From the NCBI GenBank assembly GCA_900314855.1, contig OMWZ01000014.1, positions 1 through 50,424 of the forward strand: 50,424 bases of DNA, written 5' to 3'. How positions within the stretch are numbered: the first letter of the stretch is position 1; each line of letters opens with the position of its first letter. This DNA comes from an uncultured Selenomonadales bacterium (GTDB lineage Bacteria; Bacillota; Negativicutes; Acidaminococcales; Acidaminococcaceae). The notes below the pieces were generated by a model, which saw nothing but the letters and a program-made list of their open reading frames with translations, was not told the DNA's origin and made no database searches. A program made the position numbers and the translations under genes. Below, one piece after another: positions 48,180 through 50,424 of the stretch.

Positions 48180-49631
48180 ATGGGTTTGATTAAAGCAGCA
48201 TTGGGTGCAGCCGGCGGCGTATTGGGCGATCAGTGGAAAGAGTTCATCTATTGTGAAGGCATGCCGGCCGATGTCCTGATGACGAAAGGCCGGAAACGGA
48301 CCTCTAGCCAGGGACGTAGCTCCAACACGACGGCCGAGGACAACGTCATTTCCAACGGCTCCGTCATCGTCGTCAATAACGGCCAGTGCATGATGATCGT
48401 GGAAGACGGCAAGGTCGTGGATGTATGTGCCGAACCGGGCCAGTATACCTATGACCAGTCTTCGGAACCGTCCCTCTTTACCGACGGCCTGAACAAGGAC
48501 AGCGTCGTCGCCGTCTTCCGGCAGATGGGCCGACGGTTCACCTTTGGCGGCGATCCCGGTAAGGACCAGCGCGTCTATTTCTTCAACACGAAGGAAATCC
48601 TTGGCAACAAGTACGGTACGCCGAGCGAAATTCCTTTCCGCACCGTCGACGATACGACGCACCTGAACCTGACGGTGCGCATCCGCTGCTTTGGCGAATA
48701 CAGCTACCGGATTACAGACCCCATCCTGTTCTACACCCACGTCGTCGGCAACGAGTCGGACGAATATCGCCGCGGCCAGATTGACAGCCAGCTGAAATCG
48801 GAACTGCTGACGGCCCTCCAGCCGGCTTTTGCCAAAATCTCGGCCCAGCGGATCGATTATACGGAACTGCCGGGACGCACGTTCGAGCTGGCCGATGCCT
48901 TGAACGAAGTCCTGTCCAAGCGGTGGCGCGAGCTGCGCGGAATCGAGATCGTGTCCTTCGGGGTCAACAGCGTCAAGGCGAACGAAGAGGATGAAGCAAA
49001 GATCCAGAAGATCCAGATGGGCATGGCCACGGCGAATCCGCTCATGGCCGCCGGCGTGCTGGCCGATGCCCAGTCAGACTTCCTGCGGGCGGCAGGCTCC
49101 AACGAAGGAGGCGGCTCGGCCATGGCCCTTATGGGCATGGGCATGGCGAACGCCACGGGTAACAACATCGCCGGCCTGTTCAACCAGGCGCAGGCTATGC
49201 AGGCGCAGACGATGCAGGCACCGCAGGGAGCATCGGCCATGCAGACGCCGCAGGGAGCACCGGCCCCCGCCCAGGGCGGCTGGGACTGCGGCTGCGGACA
49301 GAAAGGCAACACGGGAAAATTCTGCATCAACTGCGGGAAACCGAAACCGGAACCGGCCGCCGGCTGGGCCTGCCCGTCCTGCGGCACGGTGAACCAGGGC
49401 AGGTTCTGCATGGACTGCGGGACGCCCCGCTGTACCGCTGCGACAAATGCGGCTGGCAGCCCCCCGATCCCCACAATCCGCCCAAGTTCTGCCCGCAGTG
49501 CGGCGATCCCTTCGATGACAACGACAGGATGTGACCAGGCCGTTCCTTCGATAGTGCGGGGAAGGCAGGAGCCGGATGGCCCGGGAAACGGAAAGAAGGC
49601 GGGAGGTGCGTTATGGCGGATACATCGGTAA
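48180..49631 (+). CDS. SPFH (band 7) domain protein with C-terminal zinc ribbons, frameshifted near its end
   Basis: ATG 48180 follows AAGGAGG. The protein is a YdjI-type, virion-core-like SPFH protein: [85 protein letters not shown] Met/Gln/Ala-rich linker then leads to zinc-ribbon pairs (CGCGQ...CINCG, CPSCG...CMDCG). After GTPR at 49430 the frame reads nonsense to 49631. The +1 frame instead gives [34 protein letters not shown] and a stop at 49534, clearly the true end. The second ribbon is therefore scrambled by a small indel. Homologues assemble at the cytoplasmic membrane in envelope stress. It is followed by another zinc-ribbon gene at 49613, which the shifted frame overlaps. Confidence 0.82.
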   Translation: MGLIKAALGAAGGVLGDQWKEFIYCEGMPADVLMTKGRKRTSSQGRSSNTTAEDNVISNGSVIVVNNGQCMMIVEDGKVVDVCAEPGQYTYDQSSEPSLFTDGLNKDSVVAVFRQMGRRFTFGGDPGKDQRVYFFNTKEILGNKYGTPSEIPFRTVDDTTHLNLTVRIRCFGEYSYRITDPILFYTHVVGNESDEYRRGQIDSQLKSELLTALQPAFAKISAQRIDYTELPGRTFELADALNEVLSKRWRELRGIEIVSFGVNSVKANEEDEAKIQKIQMGMATANPLMAAGVLADAQSDFLRAAGSNEGGGSAMALMGMGMANATGNNIAGLFNQAQAMQAQTMQAPQGASAMQTPQGAPAPAQGGWDCGCGQKGNTGKFCINCGKPKPEPAAGWACPSCGTVNQGRFCMDCGTPRCTAATNAAGSPPIPTIRPSSARSAAIPSMTTTGCDQAVPSIVRGRQEPDGPGNGKKAGGALWRIHR

Positions 49632-50424
49632 ACTTTAAATGCCCGAATTGTACGGGCCCCCTGAGCTATGTGCCAGGCCAGTCGGAAATCGTCTGCGAAT
49701 ACTGTGGCACCAGGCTCTCCGTAGCCGACCTGGAAGCCTACTATGCCAGGAAGGAAGAGCAGGCAGCCAAGGCGGAACAAGCGAAAGAACAAAAATGGAA
49801 TACGGAAGGCGCCGGCGCGGCGTGGAGTGAAGACGAGCAGAAAATGCTCCGGGCCTTCCAGTGCCCGTCCTGCGGCGCCGAAATCGTGACGGACGACAAC
49901 ACCATGGCCACGGAATGCTGCTACTGCAAAAGACCAGGGAAGACGCCCAAAAAGCCTTCCGGTCCTTTTACGAAGGAAAACGCCTGCTGCCGGATAACTT
50001 CCTGTCCGATACGCGCATCGAGGCCATCCAGGGCATGTACGTGCCCTTCTGGCTCTTTGATTCCTGTGTGACGGCCACGGGCAGCTACCGCGCCAAGACG
50101 GTGCGGACCTATCGCCAGGGGCACTGCGAAGTCACGGAAGCCGCGTATTACGAATGCCAGCGGGAAGGTTCCCTGTCCTTCTCCAAGGTCCCCGTCGATG
50201 GCAGTAAGCGCATGGACGATACGTGGATGGAGAGCATCGGGCCCTATGACTATTCTTTCCTGAAACCCTTTACGACATCCTATCTGGCGGGATACCTGGC
50301 GGACCGGTACGATGTCGCGGCCGCGGAGGCGGCACCCCGGGCCCAGGAGCTGGTGGAACACGCGGCCCTGGGGGAACTGGAAAAGACCGTGACAGGGTAC
50401 ACCTCGTTCGAGCAGCAGGAAGCC
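49613..50424 (+). pseudogene. Zinc-ribbon (TFIIB/YdjI-partner type) protein, frameshifted and cut by the window end
   Basis: ATG 49613 follows GGGAGG. The first 105 residues have two zinc ribbons (CPNC...CEYC and CPSC...CCYC) separated by an Ala/Glu/Lys-rich helix. After the last Cys (49925-49927) the starting frame becomes meaningless and stops at 50071. From 49930 the frame one base over stays open to the window end and reads KTREDAQKAFRSFYEGKRLL then GMYVPFWLFDSCV, which is the rest of this family. Relatives have about 25 residues between these parts (GNP...PGQF...PDYVIPFK), so an out-of-frame deletion is likely. It is probably cotranscribed with the SPFH gene. Confidence 0.75.

Overview
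The window reads as the replication-origin neighbourhood of a GC-rich, diderm Firmicute, most likely one of the Negativicutes (Acidaminococcaceae/Veillonellaceae type). Two things point there. The gene order around dnaA is Firmicute-like: parB-parA-noc-rsmG-mnmG-mnmE-jag-yidC-yidD-rnpA-rpmH, read leftward, then dnaA-dnaN-yaaA-recF-dciA-remB-gyrB-gyrA, read rightward. The window also encodes an outer-membrane autotransporter ending in the usual terminal Phe, which needs an outer membrane. The genus is inference.

Layout. 0-2.1 kb: an LTA-synthase-like membrane sulfatase gene split by one in-frame amber codon. 2.1-4.4 kb: htpG behind a consensus promoter and a perfect CIRCE operator. 4.4-7.1 kb: a decayed autotransporter gene on the minus strand (A6-tract frameshift plus an in-frame TAA). 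7.2-9.7 kb: tRNA-Ala(CGC), a DUF1624 membrane protein and an iron-type alcohol dehydrogenase. 9.7-10.3 kb: non-coding, with a 48-nt repeat, a consensus promoter and a cobalamin riboswitch with its terminator. 10.3-16.8 kb: the riboswitch-led operon, a MATE exporter followed by a five-gene nickel/oligopeptide-type ABC importer. 16.9-27.4 kb: DUF554, parB, parA, a dense DnaA-box cluster, noc, then the rsmG-to-rpmH genes, all on the minus strand. 27.4-38.8 kb: dnaA through gyrA, on the plus strand. 39.0-42.2 kb: a three-gene glycerol-3-phosphate-dehydrogenase-like redox operon. 42.2-50.4 kb: an accessory block with a secreted beta-helix protein, a LuxR-type response regulator, a histidine kinase broken by an internal deletion, a 7TM sensor with a kinase-like tail, an SPFH/zinc-ribbon protein and a second zinc-ribbon protein running off the window.

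Two parts look like coherent systems. First, the B12 riboswitch sits in front of a MATE exporter plus a Nik/Opp-type importer, which suggests a cobalt, metallophore or corrinoid export/import pair. Second, in the 42-50 kb block the same 16-bp near-palindrome CTGAGGAATTCCTTAG lies 22-23 nt upstream of the -10 box of both the beta-helix gene and the SPFH gene. These flank the sensor/kinase/regulator genes, so I infer it is the target of the local response regulator. Three genes of this block (kinase, SPFH C-terminus, second zinc-ribbon protein) carry frame-breaking lesions that look like internal deletions. Either the pathway is decaying as a unit or the assembly is faulty here.

All functional assignments come from motif and family recognition by eye; no database search was run.
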